From: Candidatus Dadabacteria bacterium
GTDB taxonomy: Bacteria; Desulfobacterota_D; UBA1144; Nemesobacterales; Nemesobacteraceae
DNA: 64,000 bases
Direction of reading: 5' to 3'
Assembly: GCA_022822065.1 (NCBI GenBank)
Contig: JAJECI010000011.1
Coordinates: 124,001 to 188,000 of the forward strand
Positions 45,666 to 57,252 of this stretch are shown piece after piece; within the stretch, counting starts at the first letter, position 1; each line of letters begins with the position of its first letter. The notes beneath the pieces were generated by a model. It made no database searches and was not told where the DNA came from. It saw nothing but the letters and a program-made list of their open reading frames with translations. Position numbers and translations under genes: made by a program.

Positions 45666-46559
45666 TTACGCTCTTGGGTGAGATTTTTCGTGTATGCGCT
45701 TCAGCCTTTCTTTTTCGACGTAAGTGTATATCTGGGTCGTTGATATGTCCGAGTGACCGAGCATGGCCTGTATAGACCGCAGGTCGGCCCCCCGTTCAAG
45801 CAGGTGCGTGGCGAAGGAGTGGCGAAGCACGTGAGGGGTTATGTGGGAGTGGATGCCGGCGGCCAGCGCGTAGTCCTTTATCATGCGCCAGAAGCGCTGG
45901 CGGCTCATCTTGGAGCCGGTTCTCGAGGTCACGAAAAGATACTCCGAGGTTCTTTCGCGAAGAAGTTTTGGTCTCGAGTCAGAAAGATAGTCCCTTGTTT
46001 TCCTGATGGCGGCGTCGCCTATTGGAACTATTCTCTCCTTGCTTCCCTTTCCGAAGGTGATGACGTAGCCGTGGTCGAGATTAACGCGGTTTAGCTCGAG
46101 GGCGACCAGCTCCGATACCCTGACCCCGGTTGCGTAGAGAACCTCCAGCATCGCGCGGTCCCTTAGCGCTTCTGCGGACTTGCCTTCCTCGGGCTCCCGA
46201 AGGAGTCTTTCGACCTCTTCCAGTGAAAGGGTGTGGGGAAGGGTTTTCGCGGGCTTGGGAGAGACGGTGTTTCTAAGCGGGTCCTCTGTTATCACGCTTT
46301 CTGTGAGCAGGAACTTGAAGAACTGCTTAAGGGAAACTATGTTTCTCGCAACGCTTCTCGGGGAGAGCTTCTTTTTTCTCAGGTGCTCGAAGAATGCGGC
46401 TATTTCACCTTCGCTTACCGCGGCGGGGTCCGATATGCCCCTTTTGTCGAGAAAGGCCACGAGGGACGATATGTCCCTTGAATATGACTGAATGGTGTTT
46501 TTCGAAAGGCCCCTGTTCACCGTGAGATATACAAGGAACGAATCGACATGCTCATCCAT
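45666..46559 (-). CDS. xerD: tyrosine recombinase XerD-like
   Basis: A 297-residue recombinase for chromosome dimer resolution. The N-terminal SAM-like DNA-binding domain (FLVYLTVNRGLSKNTIQSYS) precedes the catalytic domain with the Arg in ATGVRVSELV, HVLRHSFATHLLERG, the His in LGHSDISTTQIY and the nucleophilic Tyr (Y of QIYTYV). XerC and XerD are not separable from this alone; the SPRSVARN and MLEVLYATG pattern leans to XerD. No phage or transposon genes adjoin. Confidence 0.9.
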   Translation of the reverse strand: MDEHVDSFLVYLTVNRGLSKNTIQSYSRDISSLVAFLDKRGISDPAAVSEGEIAAFFEHLRKKKLSPRSVARNIVSLKQFFKFLLTESVITEDPLRNTVSPKPAKTLPHTLSLEEVERLLREPEEGKSAEALRDRAMLEVLYATGVRVSELVALELNRVNLDHGYVITFGKGSKERIVPIGDAAIRKTRDYLSDSRPKLLRERTSEYLFVTSRTGSKMSRQRFWRMIKDYALAAGIHSHITPHVLRHSFATHLLERGADLRSIQAMLGHSDISTTQIYTYVEKERLKRIHEKSHPRA

Positions 46560-46564
46560 TAATC

Positions 46565-49020
<2,456 letters not shown>

Positions 49021-49044
49021 TAAGCGGACCTCAAAAGTCCAAGT

Positions 49045-49072
49045 AATATAATTATTCTGGTCTTTCTGTCAA
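49045..49072 (-). promoter_or_regulatory. sigma-70 promoter of metK
   Basis: Minus strand TTGACA (49072-49067), a 16-base spacer and TATATT (49050-49045), ending 25 bases before the metK start codon. Confidence 0.7.
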
Positions 49073-49254
49073 CAACCCGTTGTCCTGCGGCTGCGGGTTT
49101 CTCGAAGGCATGCTCTTCCCGCCTGCTTTCTCGACATAATAAGCCGCCTATAATTGCCATACTGCTGCCTGTTGCGCGCGGAGGGTGCGTGGGTTTTTCC
49201 TGCCGTTCGGTTAAAATACCAGGTAATCCCACTGCGCTTTGCGGAGAAAATAAA

Positions 49255-49929
49255 ATGAAAAAACTCCTGGCCCCTTCAATACTCTCGTGCGACTATCTTC
49301 GCCTCGAAGAGGAGGTAACCGCCGTCTGCGAGGCGGGAGCCGACTTGATACACGTGGATGTTATGGACGGGCATTTCGTCCCGAACATAAGCATAGGAAT
49401 ACCCATAGTGGAGGCGCTCGCCCGGATGGAATCGCCGCCCCAGATGGATATACACCTTATGGTCGACAGTCCCGAGAAATTCACGGAAAAATTCATAGAC
49501 GCGGGCGCTCCTCACGTGAAGATCGTCACGGTCCAGATGGAGGCCTGCAACCTTCTCTACAGCGCCCTTTCCTCAATCAGGTGGAGAGGGGTTATGACGG
49601 GGGTGGCCCTTAACCCCGCAACCCCGATCGGCGTGATAGAGGAGAAGTTGATGGAGCTTATAGACGTAATAGTGATAATGACCGTGGAGCCGGGATTCGG
49701 GGGTCAGAAATTCATCCCCGAGATGCTGTCGAAAATAAGGGACCTGAGATCTCTTCTTGACGGGATGGATGGAAAGAAGCCGCTTATTGAAGCTGACGGC
49801 GGGATAAATCTCGAGAACATAGGGGAAGTGATCGAGGCCGGAGCGGACATAGTGGTAACGGGATCCGGGATATACAAGACGGAGGACTACGCCGATACGA
49901 TGTCGGCCATGCGCGAGATAATGGGGTAG
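49255..49929 (+). CDS. rpe: ribulose-phosphate 3-epimerase
   Basis: A 224-residue TIM-barrel enzyme interconverting ribulose-5-P and xylulose-5-P in the pentose phosphate pathway. Start at 49255 (MKKLLAPSILSCDY); the longer frame to 49189 does not fit the family. Motifs: LIHVDVMDGHFVPNISIG, DIHLMVDSPEKF, VMTVEPGFGGQKF and ADGGINLENIGEVIEAGAD. Divergent from metK and just upstream of an unrelated plus-strand pair. Confidence 0.96.
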   Translation: MKKLLAPSILSCDYLRLEEEVTAVCEAGADLIHVDVMDGHFVPNISIGIPIVEALARMESPPQMDIHLMVDSPEKFTEKFIDAGAPHVKIVTVQMEACNLLYSALSSIRWRGVMTGVALNPATPIGVIEEKLMELIDVIVIMTVEPGFGGQKFIPEMLSKIRDLRSLLDGMDGKKPLIEADGGINLENIGEVIEAGADIVVTGSGIYKTEDYADTMSAMREIMG

Positions 49930-49968
49930 GGGTCGGACCCAAAGGCCGCGTGTTTTTCCGGGGGGAAG

Positions 49969-50613
49969 ATGAAGTCCCAAGAGCGAAACTACATAGCCGA
50001 CATAGAGCGGTATTTTCTCGGGCTTGCGGGAAAGGGCCTCATGCTCTCGGCCAGGGACTACGGTTTTATAAGGGAGCTTGGCGAAAGGTCCGTCTCAAAG
50101 GAGATGGTAATCAAGGCCATAGCCTACGGCTTTGAGGAAAAAAGGCAGAGAGGGGCCCAGAAACCAAGAGGGCTTTTTAACATAAAACGGGAAGTTGAGG
50201 AGTACCTTAAAGACCACCTTACTGAACCGGAACCGCAAACCGACGCCGCTTTCGCAAGAAGCAGTATAATAGAACAGGCCCTAAAGAGGCTTGATAGAAT
50301 CATAATCGAGGAAAAAAGAGAGGATATAAGGGAGAAGTACGAAAAACTCAGACAGAGGGTTCGCGAGACGGACGAGATGGGGTCCGCCAACATATACAAG
50401 CAGTTTAACTCTTTGTGGCGGGGCTTTGTTGAAGATGTTTTCTCGGGTCTTTCCGCCGAGAGACAGAAGCAAATAACGGATTCTGCCCTGAGCAGACTTC
50501 CGGAGGAGGCAAAACTCTACGACGAGGACGCGAAGAAAAGAACCCTTAACGCTTTCAGGGATGAGATAGTATGCGAAACTCTCGGCATAAATAATGTTTT
50601 CTCGATGAAGTGA
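49969..50613 (+). CDS. unrecognised protein paired with a DnaC-like ATPase
   Basis: A 214-residue basic, largely helical protein with no motif I can name. A charged helical segment (EQALKRLDRIIIEEKREDIREKY broken into heptad-like repeats) suggests a coiled coil. It ends one base before the ATPase gene starts, so the two are translationally close and probably act together. By context it may be a DnaD-like or primosomal partner, but the sequence alone does not show that. Confidence 0.6.
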   Translation: MKSQERNYIADIERYFLGLAGKGLMLSARDYGFIRELGERSVSKEMVIKAIAYGFEEKRQRGAQKPRGLFNIKREVEEYLKDHLTEPEPQTDAAFARSSIIEQALKRLDRIIIEEKREDIREKYEKLRQRVRETDEMGSANIYKQFNSLWRGFVEDVFSGLSAERQKQITDSALSRLPEEAKLYDEDAKKRTLNAFRDEIVCETLGINNVFSMK

Positions 50614-50614
50614 T

Positions 50615-51427
50615 ATGGCCAGAAGAAGACACATTGCGACCGGTTGTCGAACATGTTCCGGCAGGGGGTACATGATTTCAACGGAGAACGATCAGTACGC
50701 CCGCGCGCAGCTCTGCGGCTGCGTTTCCGAGTGCGCCGACTGCGGAGGGTCGGGGACGGTGTTTCTCGAGAACGAAAGGGGCTACAGGTACCTTGAGCGC
50801 TGCGGGACCTGCGGAGTGGTAAGACTTAAGGTCAGGAGATACAACAACGCGAAGATTCCGTCAAAGTTCGCCGGTGTTCTTCAGTCAGACGATATAGACC
50901 CGCGTGGACAGAGTCAGCTTGACGCAATGACCTACGTGAAGTCGTTTGTCGATAAGTACCCGGAGGAAAAGGGCTTTCTGCTTATGGGAGGACCGGGTCT
51001 TGCCAAGACACGCCTTGCGGTAGGGGCCATAGCGGAGCTTACGCTTCAGAAAGCCGTTGAATGTGTGTTTACCGATTTTTTCTTTCTCCTCGGGGACCTG
51101 CGGGAAGCCTATTCCGCGGGAATTCCCGAAAACGAGATAATAGGACCGTTAATAAACGCGGAAATTCTGGTGATAGACGAGATGGGAAAGGGAAGGAGTT
51201 CCGAGTGGGAGCAGAACATCCTCGACCAGCTTATCTCCAAGCGCTATAACTCATCGAAGAAAACCCTTGTTACCACCAACTACGTGGCCAGGGATTCGCT
51301 GCCGAAAAAATCCAGGAATAACACGGAAGTGCTCGAGGACAGGGTGGGGGAGAGAATAGCTTCAAGGCTTTACGAGATGTGCGCCCCGCTTTTCATCGAG
51401 GGAAGCGACTACAGAAAGGGCGATTAA
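50615..51427 (+). CDS. DnaC/IstB-like AAA+ ATPase with zinc-binding N-terminus
   Basis: A 270-residue protein. The first 75 residues hold several CxxC units (CRTCSGRG, CADCGGSG, CGTCG) likely to bind zinc, as in J-domain zinc fingers. The ATPase part has FLLMGGPGLAKTRLAVGAI (Walker A), EILVIDEMGKG (Walker B), TLVTTNY (sensor 1) and VGERIASRLYEM (sensor 2 box), as in helicase loaders such as DnaC. The P-loop reads GPGLAKT where GxGKT is usual, so the Gly before Lys is replaced by Ala. Absence of transposase genes argues against an IstB role. Likely replicative helicase loader; not proven. Confidence 0.72.
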   Translation: MARRRHIATGCRTCSGRGYMISTENDQYARAQLCGCVSECADCGGSGTVFLENERGYRYLERCGTCGVVRLKVRRYNNAKIPSKFAGVLQSDDIDPRGQSQLDAMTYVKSFVDKYPEEKGFLLMGGPGLAKTRLAVGAIAELTLQKAVECVFTDFFFLLGDLREAYSAGIPENEIIGPLINAEILVIDEMGKGRSSEWEQNILDQLISKRYNSSKKTLVTTNYVARDSLPKKSRNNTEVLEDRVGERIASRLYEMCAPLFIEGSDYRKGD

Positions 51428-51428
51428 C

Positions 51429-52463
51429 CTAGAAATCCCAGAATTTCGAGTAAATCCTTCTGATTTCCGTGACGGTGTGTTCGCAGGTTGTCCGCTTGGG
51501 GTCAAAGCCTGTGTCCGACACCTTAAGATCGAGTATTTCCTCTATAACCGACTTCATGATCAGTCCCATTTCCGCGGTGTTGTAGCCGCCCTCGAGCAAA
51601 AAGGCGATATTTCCACTACAGTGCTTCTCGGCAAGTCGCATCACGAATCTTGTAAGCCTGGCGAAGCCTTCTGAGGTAACCAGCATCCCTCCCAGCGGAT
51701 CGACCTGGTAAGCGTCAAAGCCCGCGGAGATAAGAATGAATTCCGGGGAGTACTGCTCCACTACGGGTCCGAGTATCTCGGTGAAGATCCTCAGATAATC
51801 TTCGTCTCCCAGCATCGCGGGGCAGGGGACGTTGACCGTGTACCCGAGCCCGTCCTTGTATCCGAGTTCCTTAAGGCTTCCGGTGCCGGGGTAAAACGGG
51901 AACTGGTGCATCGAAAAATAAAGCACACTCTCTGAATCATAGAAGATGTGCTGGGTGCCGTTTCCGTGGTGTACGTCCCAGTCTATGATCAGGACCCTCT
52001 CAAGGCCGCAGTTGGCCAGCAGGTGGGCCCCCGCGACCGCTACGTGATTAAACAGGCAGAACCCCATCGCCCTGTCGTGTTCCGCGTGATGTCCGGGCGG
52101 TCGGGCGAGCACGAACGCGGTATCGATTTTCCCCGAGAGAATATCGTTTGCCGAGCATATAAGCCCGCCGGAGCCCGCAAGCGCGGCGTCAAAGGAAACC
52201 TCGCACGTGGACGTGTCGGCATCGAGCTGCGAGAACTCCTTTCCGGAGGTGTCTTTGACCATATCGAAATAGGGCTTGCTGTGCGCGAGGGTGATTTCTT
52301 CTTCGGTCGCGGGTCTTGTATCCATGGGAACCGTTTTCTCCATGAGACCCGAGCTCTCAAGCGCCCCCAGAATGCTGGTCAGCCTTTCCGGACACTCGGG
52401 GTGTCCCGGGGGGTTCTGGTGAGCCAGGAAGAGGTCGTCAGTCACTATCGAGAGCTTTTTCAT
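51429..52463 (-). CDS. histone deacetylase-family amidohydrolase
   Basis: About 344 residues, zinc-dependent. Motifs: HPECPERLTSILGALE, ALVARPPGHHAE-like FVLARPPGHHAEHDRAMGF, VLIIDWDVHHGNGTQHIFYD (zinc Asp/His), FSMHQFPFYPGTG and ISAGFDAYQVDPLGG (zinc Asp). Bacterial members deacetylate small molecules such as acetylpolyamines or acetoin-system proteins (AcuC). The arginine decarboxylase elsewhere in the window makes a polyamine role possible. It overlaps the end of folC by 26 bases. Substrate unknown. Confidence 0.88.
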   Translation of the reverse strand: MKKLSIVTDDLFLAHQNPPGHPECPERLTSILGALESSGLMEKTVPMDTRPATEEEITLAHSKPYFDMVKDTSGKEFSQLDADTSTCEVSFDAALAGSGGLICSANDILSGKIDTAFVLARPPGHHAEHDRAMGFCLFNHVAVAGAHLLANCGLERVLIIDWDVHHGNGTQHIFYDSESVLYFSMHQFPFYPGTGSLKELGYKDGLGYTVNVPCPAMLGDEDYLRIFTEILGPVVEQYSPEFILISAGFDAYQVDPLGGMLVTSEGFARLTRFVMRLAEKHCSGNIAFLLEGGYNTAEMGLIMKSVIEEILDLKVSDTGFDPKRTTCEHTVTEIRRIYSKFWDF

Positions 52464-53712
52464 TTTCAATTGTCTCTTTAAGATAACCTATTAGGTAAAA
52501 GGAACCACACACGCAGGCCGCTTCTCCGTAACCAAGAAGCCTCTGGTATGCCTTCAGGGGATCTTTCACAGTTTCGACCGAGTCGAACCGTCCCCTGACA
52601 AGCGCCAGGATTTCTTCCGTCCCCAGGGACTTCTTTTCCCCGGCAAGTTCCGTTATGATCAGTTTTCCCGAGATGCGGGAGAGTATTTCGGTGAAACCTC
52701 CGATGTCCTTGTTCTCAAGCATCGTTACTAGGAAATTGAACTTTGTTCCCGGGTGATAGAACTCAAGCGACTCGACGAGGTTTTCCCCCGCGGCGACGTT
52801 ATGAGCGCCGTCGATTATAACGGGAATTTCCCTGTCTAGGTATTCCATTCGCCCCCCCAGACTGACTCCCGCGAGAGCCTCCCTTATTTTTTCGGGGTCC
52901 GTTTCGTAGCGGTTGCGCATTGTAAGCAATTCGGCCGTCGCTACGGATATGACGGCGTTTTCCACTTGGTGCGTACCCCCGAGAGAAACTTTAAGCCGCG
53001 GAATATTCCACTCCGTCCCCACGTAGTCGAAGCTCAGATCTTCTTTTTCCCTGTAAGTGAACTCTGCTCCCATCCTGTGGCAGCTTGCCGAGTTTTCCCG
53101 GGATTTCCGCTCGATTACGGAAAGGGCCTCGTCCGAGCATCCGGTCACCACGAGGGCGTTTTCTTTGATTATTCCGGCTTTTTCCGCGGCAATCTCGCCC
53201 AGAGTGTTTCCCAGGTATTCGGTGTGGTCGAATGACACGTTCGTTATGACGCCCGCCAGATGATCGCATACGTTTGTCGAGTCCCATCTTCCGCCCATTC
53301 CCACTTCGAGCACCCCTACATCTATTGACTCGGCGTTGAAATAAAGAAATGCGGCCACGGTGAGCGTTTCGAAATAACTGAGTTCGACGTCAATTCTCGC
53401 GCAGGCGGTAAAAACCACACCGAGGGTCTCTTCAAGCCGGTCCCTGGTTATTTCCTCTCCGTCTACCTTTATTCTTTCCGTGACATCAATCAGGTGGGGG
53501 GAGGTAAACAGGCCCACGCGATAGCCGTTTGCCTCGAGTATTGACGCGATGCAGGCCGCCACGGAACCTTTGCCGTTGGTTCCGGCAACGGTTATGTAAT
53601 CTTTTTTTTTATGGGGGGATTCCAGTTCTTCCAGAGCCGCGGTGATTCTCCCGAGTCCCGGTTTTACGCTGTCCACCCCTTTGGTGTCGAGTCTCTTCAG
53701 ATTCTGAAACAT
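52438..53712 (-). CDS. folC: folylpolyglutamate/dihydrofolate synthase
   Basis: ATP-dependent ligase adding glutamate to folates (or dihydropteroate). About 424 residues from ATG 53712, chosen because the protein then begins like the family (FQNLKRLDTKGVDSV); a TTG at 53808 would extend it into acpS. Motifs: ITVAGTNGKGSVAACIASIL (P-loop), FTSPHLIDVTERIKV, VLEVGMGGRWDSTNV and IIDGAHNVAAGENLVESLEF. It belongs to the glmM-pdxJ-acpS-folC minus-strand run. Confidence 0.92.
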   Translation of the reverse strand: MFQNLKRLDTKGVDSVKPGLGRITAALEELESPHKKKDYITVAGTNGKGSVAACIASILEANGYRVGLFTSPHLIDVTERIKVDGEEITRDRLEETLGVVFTACARIDVELSYFETLTVAAFLYFNAESIDVGVLEVGMGGRWDSTNVCDHLAGVITNVSFDHTEYLGNTLGEIAAEKAGIIKENALVVTGCSDEALSVIERKSRENSASCHRMGAEFTYREKEDLSFDYVGTEWNIPRLKVSLGGTHQVENAVISVATAELLTMRNRYETDPEKIREALAGVSLGGRMEYLDREIPVIIDGAHNVAAGENLVESLEFYHPGTKFNFLVTMLENKDIGGFTEILSRISGKLIITELAGEKKSLGTEEILALVRGRFDSVETVKDPLKAYQRLLGYGEAACVCGSFYLIGYLKETIENEKALDSD

Positions 53713-53797
53713 TTCTGATTTCCCAGATAAAGATACTACATGCTGATAAGGTTTCTCGAACTCTTGCGGGCGGGGCGGAGATTTTAGCTGTGAGGAG

Positions 53798-54175
53798 TCA
53801 GTCCTCAAGTATGACTACGGCGACGGAGTATTCCCCGTCATGTGATATGGTGGTGTGAATCCTGGTCAGGCCCCTTTGTTCGGCGATTTCCTTCGTGCTT
53901 CCCCGAAGGTCTATGAAAGGTTTTCCAAGCTCGTTTCGCATGACCGCTATGTTGTGGAACTTTATGCCGCGGCGGAACCCGGTTCCGAGCGCCTTCACGA
54001 AAGCTTCCTTGACCGCGTAGTTGGCGGCGTAGCTTATGTTTCTGTTCTTGCCGTTGCCGTTCTGCGCGAGCTCGTCATCGGTGAAGATTTTCCGAAGAAA
54101 TTTTTCCCCCCATCTCTCAATAAGGTCCTCTATCCGGCTGTTGCGGACCATGTCGATGCCTATGCCTGAAACCAT
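53798..54175 (-). CDS. acpS: holo-acyl-carrier-protein synthase
   Basis: A 125-residue phosphopantetheinyl transferase that activates acyl carrier protein for fatty-acid synthesis. IGIDMVRNSRIEDLIER and RNISYAANYAVKEAFVKALG with GIKFHNIAV carry the Mg-binding Asp and Glu. Follows pdxJ, the order seen in many Gram-negative bacteria. Confidence 0.94.
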   Translation of the reverse strand: MVSGIGIDMVRNSRIEDLIERWGEKFLRKIFTDDELAQNGNGKNRNISYAANYAVKEAFVKALGTGFRRGIKFHNIAVMRNELGKPFIDLRGSTKEIAEQRGLTRIHTTISHDGEYSVAVVILED

Positions 54176-54201
54176 ATCTTCGTGTCCTGTGCCTAAAAAT
54201 A

Positions 54202-54915
54202 CTATAACAGGTCAATCATGTCCCTTACGGCTTCTTCCATTCCGGAGAGAACCGCCCGCGAGACTATGCTGTGACCGATGTTGAGTTCCTCAATCCCGTC
54301 TATTTTTGAAACCGCGGTCACGTTAACGTAGTTTAGCCCGTGACCGGCGGATACCCTGAGTCGGTGGGAGAGGGCGTCTTCCGTGGATTTTCTGATCTTA
54401 TCAAGTTCCATCATCATCCCGGTCTCGTCCCGGGCGTTCGCGTAACTTCCGGTGTGAAGTTCAACCATGTGAGCGCCGGTCTGCGCGGAGGCGTTTATCT
54501 GGTCGGGGTCGGGGTCTATGAAAATGCTCACGAACAGTCCGGAACCCTTCAGTTTCTGAATCCCCGCGGCGATTCTCTCCGTATCCCCGAGCACGTCAAG
54601 TCCTCCTTCGGTGGTTATCTCCTGCCTTTTTTCAGGAACGAGGGTCACGACGTCGGGAAGCGTCTCGCACGCGATTTCAATCATTTCGTCCGTCACGGCC
54701 ATTTCCATGTTAAGCTTCGTCCGCACCGTCTGTCTCAGCAGAAGAAGGTCCCTTTCCTGAATGTGCCGGCGGTCTTCGCGAAGATGAATCACTATTCCGC
54801 TCGCTCCGGCGAGTTCAGCCTGCGCGGCGGCGGTAACGGGGTCGGGTTCGTCTCCCATTCTCGCCTGTCTCAGGGTCGCCACGTGGTCGACGTTTACGTT
54901 CAGTCTCGTTTTCAT
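54202..54915 (-). CDS. pdxJ: pyridoxine 5'-phosphate synthase
   Basis: A 237-residue TIM-barrel enzyme of the DXP-dependent vitamin B6 pathway. Starts [20 protein letters not shown] and has [38 protein letters not shown] and [12 protein letters not shown]. Its presence indicates the Gram-negative (PdxA/PdxJ) route to pyridoxal phosphate. It directly follows glmM and precedes acpS. Confidence 0.96.
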   Translation of the reverse strand: MKTRLNVNVDHVATLRQARMGDEPDPVTAAAQAELAGASGIVIHLREDRRHIQERDLLLLRQTVRTKLNMEMAVTDEMIEIACETLPDVVTLVPEKRQEITTEGGLDVLGDTERIAAGIQKLKGSGLFVSIFIDPDPDQINASAQTGAHMVELHTGSYANARDETGMMMELDKIRKSTEDALSHRLRVSAGHGLNYVNVTAVSKIDGIEELNIGHSIVSRAVLSGMEEAVRDMIDLL

Positions 54916-56295
54916 CTACGGATTCCCTGTTCCTATGTTCTCGCTTATTACGGAAGACACGCGGGAGGCGATTCCGTTTATGAGGGTCTCGTCTTCCCCT
55001 TCCACCATCACACGCGCCAGAAGTTCGGTCCCGGAATATCTGAGGTTTATTCTTCCCCTGTCTCCGAGGATCTCTTCAGATTCCCTGACGAGGTCGACAA
55101 GTCCCGGGATCTGCTCAAAGGGCTTTTTCTCCTTGATTTCGAAACTGTTGAGCACCTGGGGAAACAGGTCTATTATCCCGGCAAGCTCGGAAAGCGGTTT
55201 CCCCTTCCTTTTCATTATGCCCAGAATCTGAAGCGAGGCCAGAAGACCGTCTCCCGTGGTAGAGTGGTCAAGAAACAGCAGGTGGCCCGATTTCTCGCCC
55301 CCCAGGTTGGCTCCCAGTTCTCTCATGGCCTCCACCACGTATCTGTCTCCCACGCGGGTTCTCTCGAGCCTGAGACCCTTTTCGCCGAGGTAGTTCTCAA
55401 GGGCCATGTTGCTCATCTGCGTGGCGACCACCGTGTCCGTCGCCAGGGTGCCGGCTTCAAGCATTTCGGATGAGCAGATCGCGAGCACGTGGTCGCCGTC
55501 AACCTCGTTTCCGTTCTCGTCGCAGAAAACGACCCTGTCCGCGTCTCCGTCAAGCGCTATTCCTATGTCGGAACCGCTTCGCACGACTTCTTCAGAAAGC
55601 ATCTCGGGCCGAAGGCTTCCGCAGTTAACGTTTATGTTCGTCCCGTTAGGTTCCGTGCCGATTCTGATCACCTGGGCTCCGAGTTCTTCAAAAATTATGG
55701 GCCCGACCTTGTACGCCGCTCCGTTGGCGCAGTCAACCACGATCCTCAGTCCGTCAAGCGTAAGGTCGTTGGGGAAAGTGTTTTTGAGAAACACTATGTA
55801 GCGTCCGACCGCATCCTCGATTCTTTTCGCTTTTCCCGTTAGGGAAGGGGGTCTCAGCTGCTTTTCTCCGAGAACCATGTTCTCTATTTCGATCTCTGTT
55901 CTGTCCGGGAGCTTAAAGCCCGTGGAGTCGAATATTTTTATTCCGTTGTCGGTGTAGGGATTGTGCGACGCGGAGATAACCACGCCGGCCGTGGCTCTCA
56001 TGTTTGACGTGAGAAAGGCTATCGCCGGAGTCGGCAGGGGACCCACGAGCAGTACGTCGGCTCCCATGGACGTTATGCCGGAGGCTATGGCCTGTTCAAA
56101 GACGTAGCCCGAGAGGCGGGTGTCTTTGCCGACGAGTATTTTCACGTGGCCGCCAGTCTTCTCTGACAGATACTTTGTCAGCGCTTTTCCGAGGGCAAGC
56201 GATATCTCGGGCGTCATAGGATAGGTGTTGGTAACCCCTCTTATTCCATCGGTTCCAAAAATCTTTCTTTCGGGAAATTCAGATAAGGAATTCAT
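54916..56295 (-). CDS. glmM: phosphoglucosamine mutase
   Basis: A 459-residue mutase making glucosamine-1-P for peptidoglycan and LPS. FGTDGIRGVTNTYPMTPE, the phosphoserine loop VISASHNPYTDNGIK (Ser110), the metal site DGDADRVVF and the C-terminal RYSGTELLARVMVEG are diagnostic. It sits three bases after cdaR; the cdaA-cdaR-glmM order is known from c-di-AMP operons, where CdaA activity is tied to GlmM. Confidence 0.97.
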   Translation of the reverse strand: MNSLSEFPERKIFGTDGIRGVTNTYPMTPEISLALGKALTKYLSEKTGGHVKILVGKDTRLSGYVFEQAIASGITSMGADVLLVGPLPTPAIAFLTSNMRATAGVVISASHNPYTDNGIKIFDSTGFKLPDRTEIEIENMVLGEKQLRPPSLTGKAKRIEDAVGRYIVFLKNTFPNDLTLDGLRIVVDCANGAAYKVGPIIFEELGAQVIRIGTEPNGTNINVNCGSLRPEMLSEEVVRSGSDIGIALDGDADRVVFCDENGNEVDGDHVLAICSSEMLEAGTLATDTVVATQMSNMALENYLGEKGLRLERTRVGDRYVVEAMRELGANLGGEKSGHLLFLDHSTTGDGLLASLQILGIMKRKGKPLSELAGIIDLFPQVLNSFEIKEKKPFEQIPGLVDLVRESEEILGDRGRINLRYSGTELLARVMVEGEDETLINGIASRVSSVISENIGTGNP

Positions 56296-56298
56296 GAT

Positions 56299-57252
56299 TT
56301 ATGTCTGGGGGGATTCTTCGACGGCGGGCGGTTTGACCTTGACCCTTATTCTTCTCGGAGTGACGCTGGTGAGCTTAAGCAGGTTCGAATCCGGATAATC
56401 AACCTTTACCCTGAGATTTCTTTGTGTGCTCCCGTCCATCTCCGACCCGTCTATGTAAACATTTACCTCGTTGCTCGTGAGGTTGTTGATGGTCTTGTAG
56501 GGGCCGTTGAATACCAGTGTGGCCTTGAGCCCGGCGGTGCTGTATTCGAGTTCTCCGAAATTGCGGGGAACTATGTCAACGTCCCGAAACTCCTTGGTTA
56601 GTATTATCTCTTTTATGTTAACGGTCACCTTTACATGATCGCCCTCAAGAACTTCCATGTACTGTGAGGGGATCTGCAACTGCACCGGCGCCGTGAATTC
56701 GGCTTCCTCGCCTTCAAGCTTTATTTTTGCCGTTTGTATGGTCTCAAGCTTGGCAAGCTGCGAAGCTGGTCCCCTTATCTTTACGGATTGCGGGACGACC
56801 TTTATTTTTTTCGATATTTCGTAGCCGGAATCCGGTTCTCCAAGCACTGGGTTCACCCTGAATCTTTTCGTAACAAGCCTGTCTATGTTAAGCGAGAGCT
56901 TCGAGGGCCTCGCGGCGACTATATCGATTCCTCTGGGAACTATCTCCGATGCCGCGCGCTTTAGGTCTATTTTAAGGACGCCCCGTTCCGTTTTCTGCAG
57001 ATCAACGGGAATTGACTTGTTCGAGAAGGCGAATGAAGAGAGCAGGTTTCTTGACCCCCTGAGAGAGAGGTCGACGTCTTCGGGCGCGTTGTTCACGATA
57101 ATGAGGTCTTCGGGCAGGCCGCTTAGATGAAGCGGAATCCTGACGTCCCTTTCCACGTCAAGTTCGAAGTTCGTAAACGCCCAGAGAAGCACTGCAAGCG
57201 CAAGCGCGATTGTTTTTTTCGCAAGACCTTGAAAAAAAGGTTTTTTCTCCAT
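56299..57252 (-). CDS. cdaR: YbbR-domain protein (CdaR)
   Basis: A 317-residue protein with one N-terminal membrane segment (TIALALAVLLWAFTNFEL) and several YbbR repeats outside the membrane (for example LVTKRFRVNPVLGEPDSGYE, VVPQSVKIRGPASQLAKLE). CdaR regulates the membrane diadenylate cyclase CdaA. It abuts cdaA (shared base at 57252) and precedes glmM. Ends in a Pro-rich tail. Confidence 0.88.
   Translation of the reverse strand: MEKKPFFQGLAKKTIALALAVLLWAFTNFELDVERDVRIPLHLSGLPEDLIIVNNAPEDVDLSLRGSRNLLSSFAFSNKSIPVDLQKTERGVLKIDLKRAASEIVPRGIDIVAARPSKLSLNIDRLVTKRFRVNPVLGEPDSGYEISKKIKVVPQSVKIRGPASQLAKLETIQTAKIKLEGEEAEFTAPVQLQIPSQYMEVLEGDHVKVTVNIKEIILTKEFRDVDIVPRNFGELEYSTAGLKATLVFNGPYKTINNLTSNEVNVYIDGSEMDGSTQRNLRVKVDYPDSNLLKLTSVTPRRIRVKVKPPAVEESPQT

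Noticed and set aside
45666-46559. Tyrosine recombinase as an integrase of a mobile element
   Set aside because: Motifs, length and housekeeping neighbours fit XerC/XerD; no cargo, att-like repeat or phage genes nearby.
49021-49254. SAM riboswitch before metK
   Set aside because: The leader from the inferred promoter to the start codon is only about 20 bases, too short for any SAM riboswitch.
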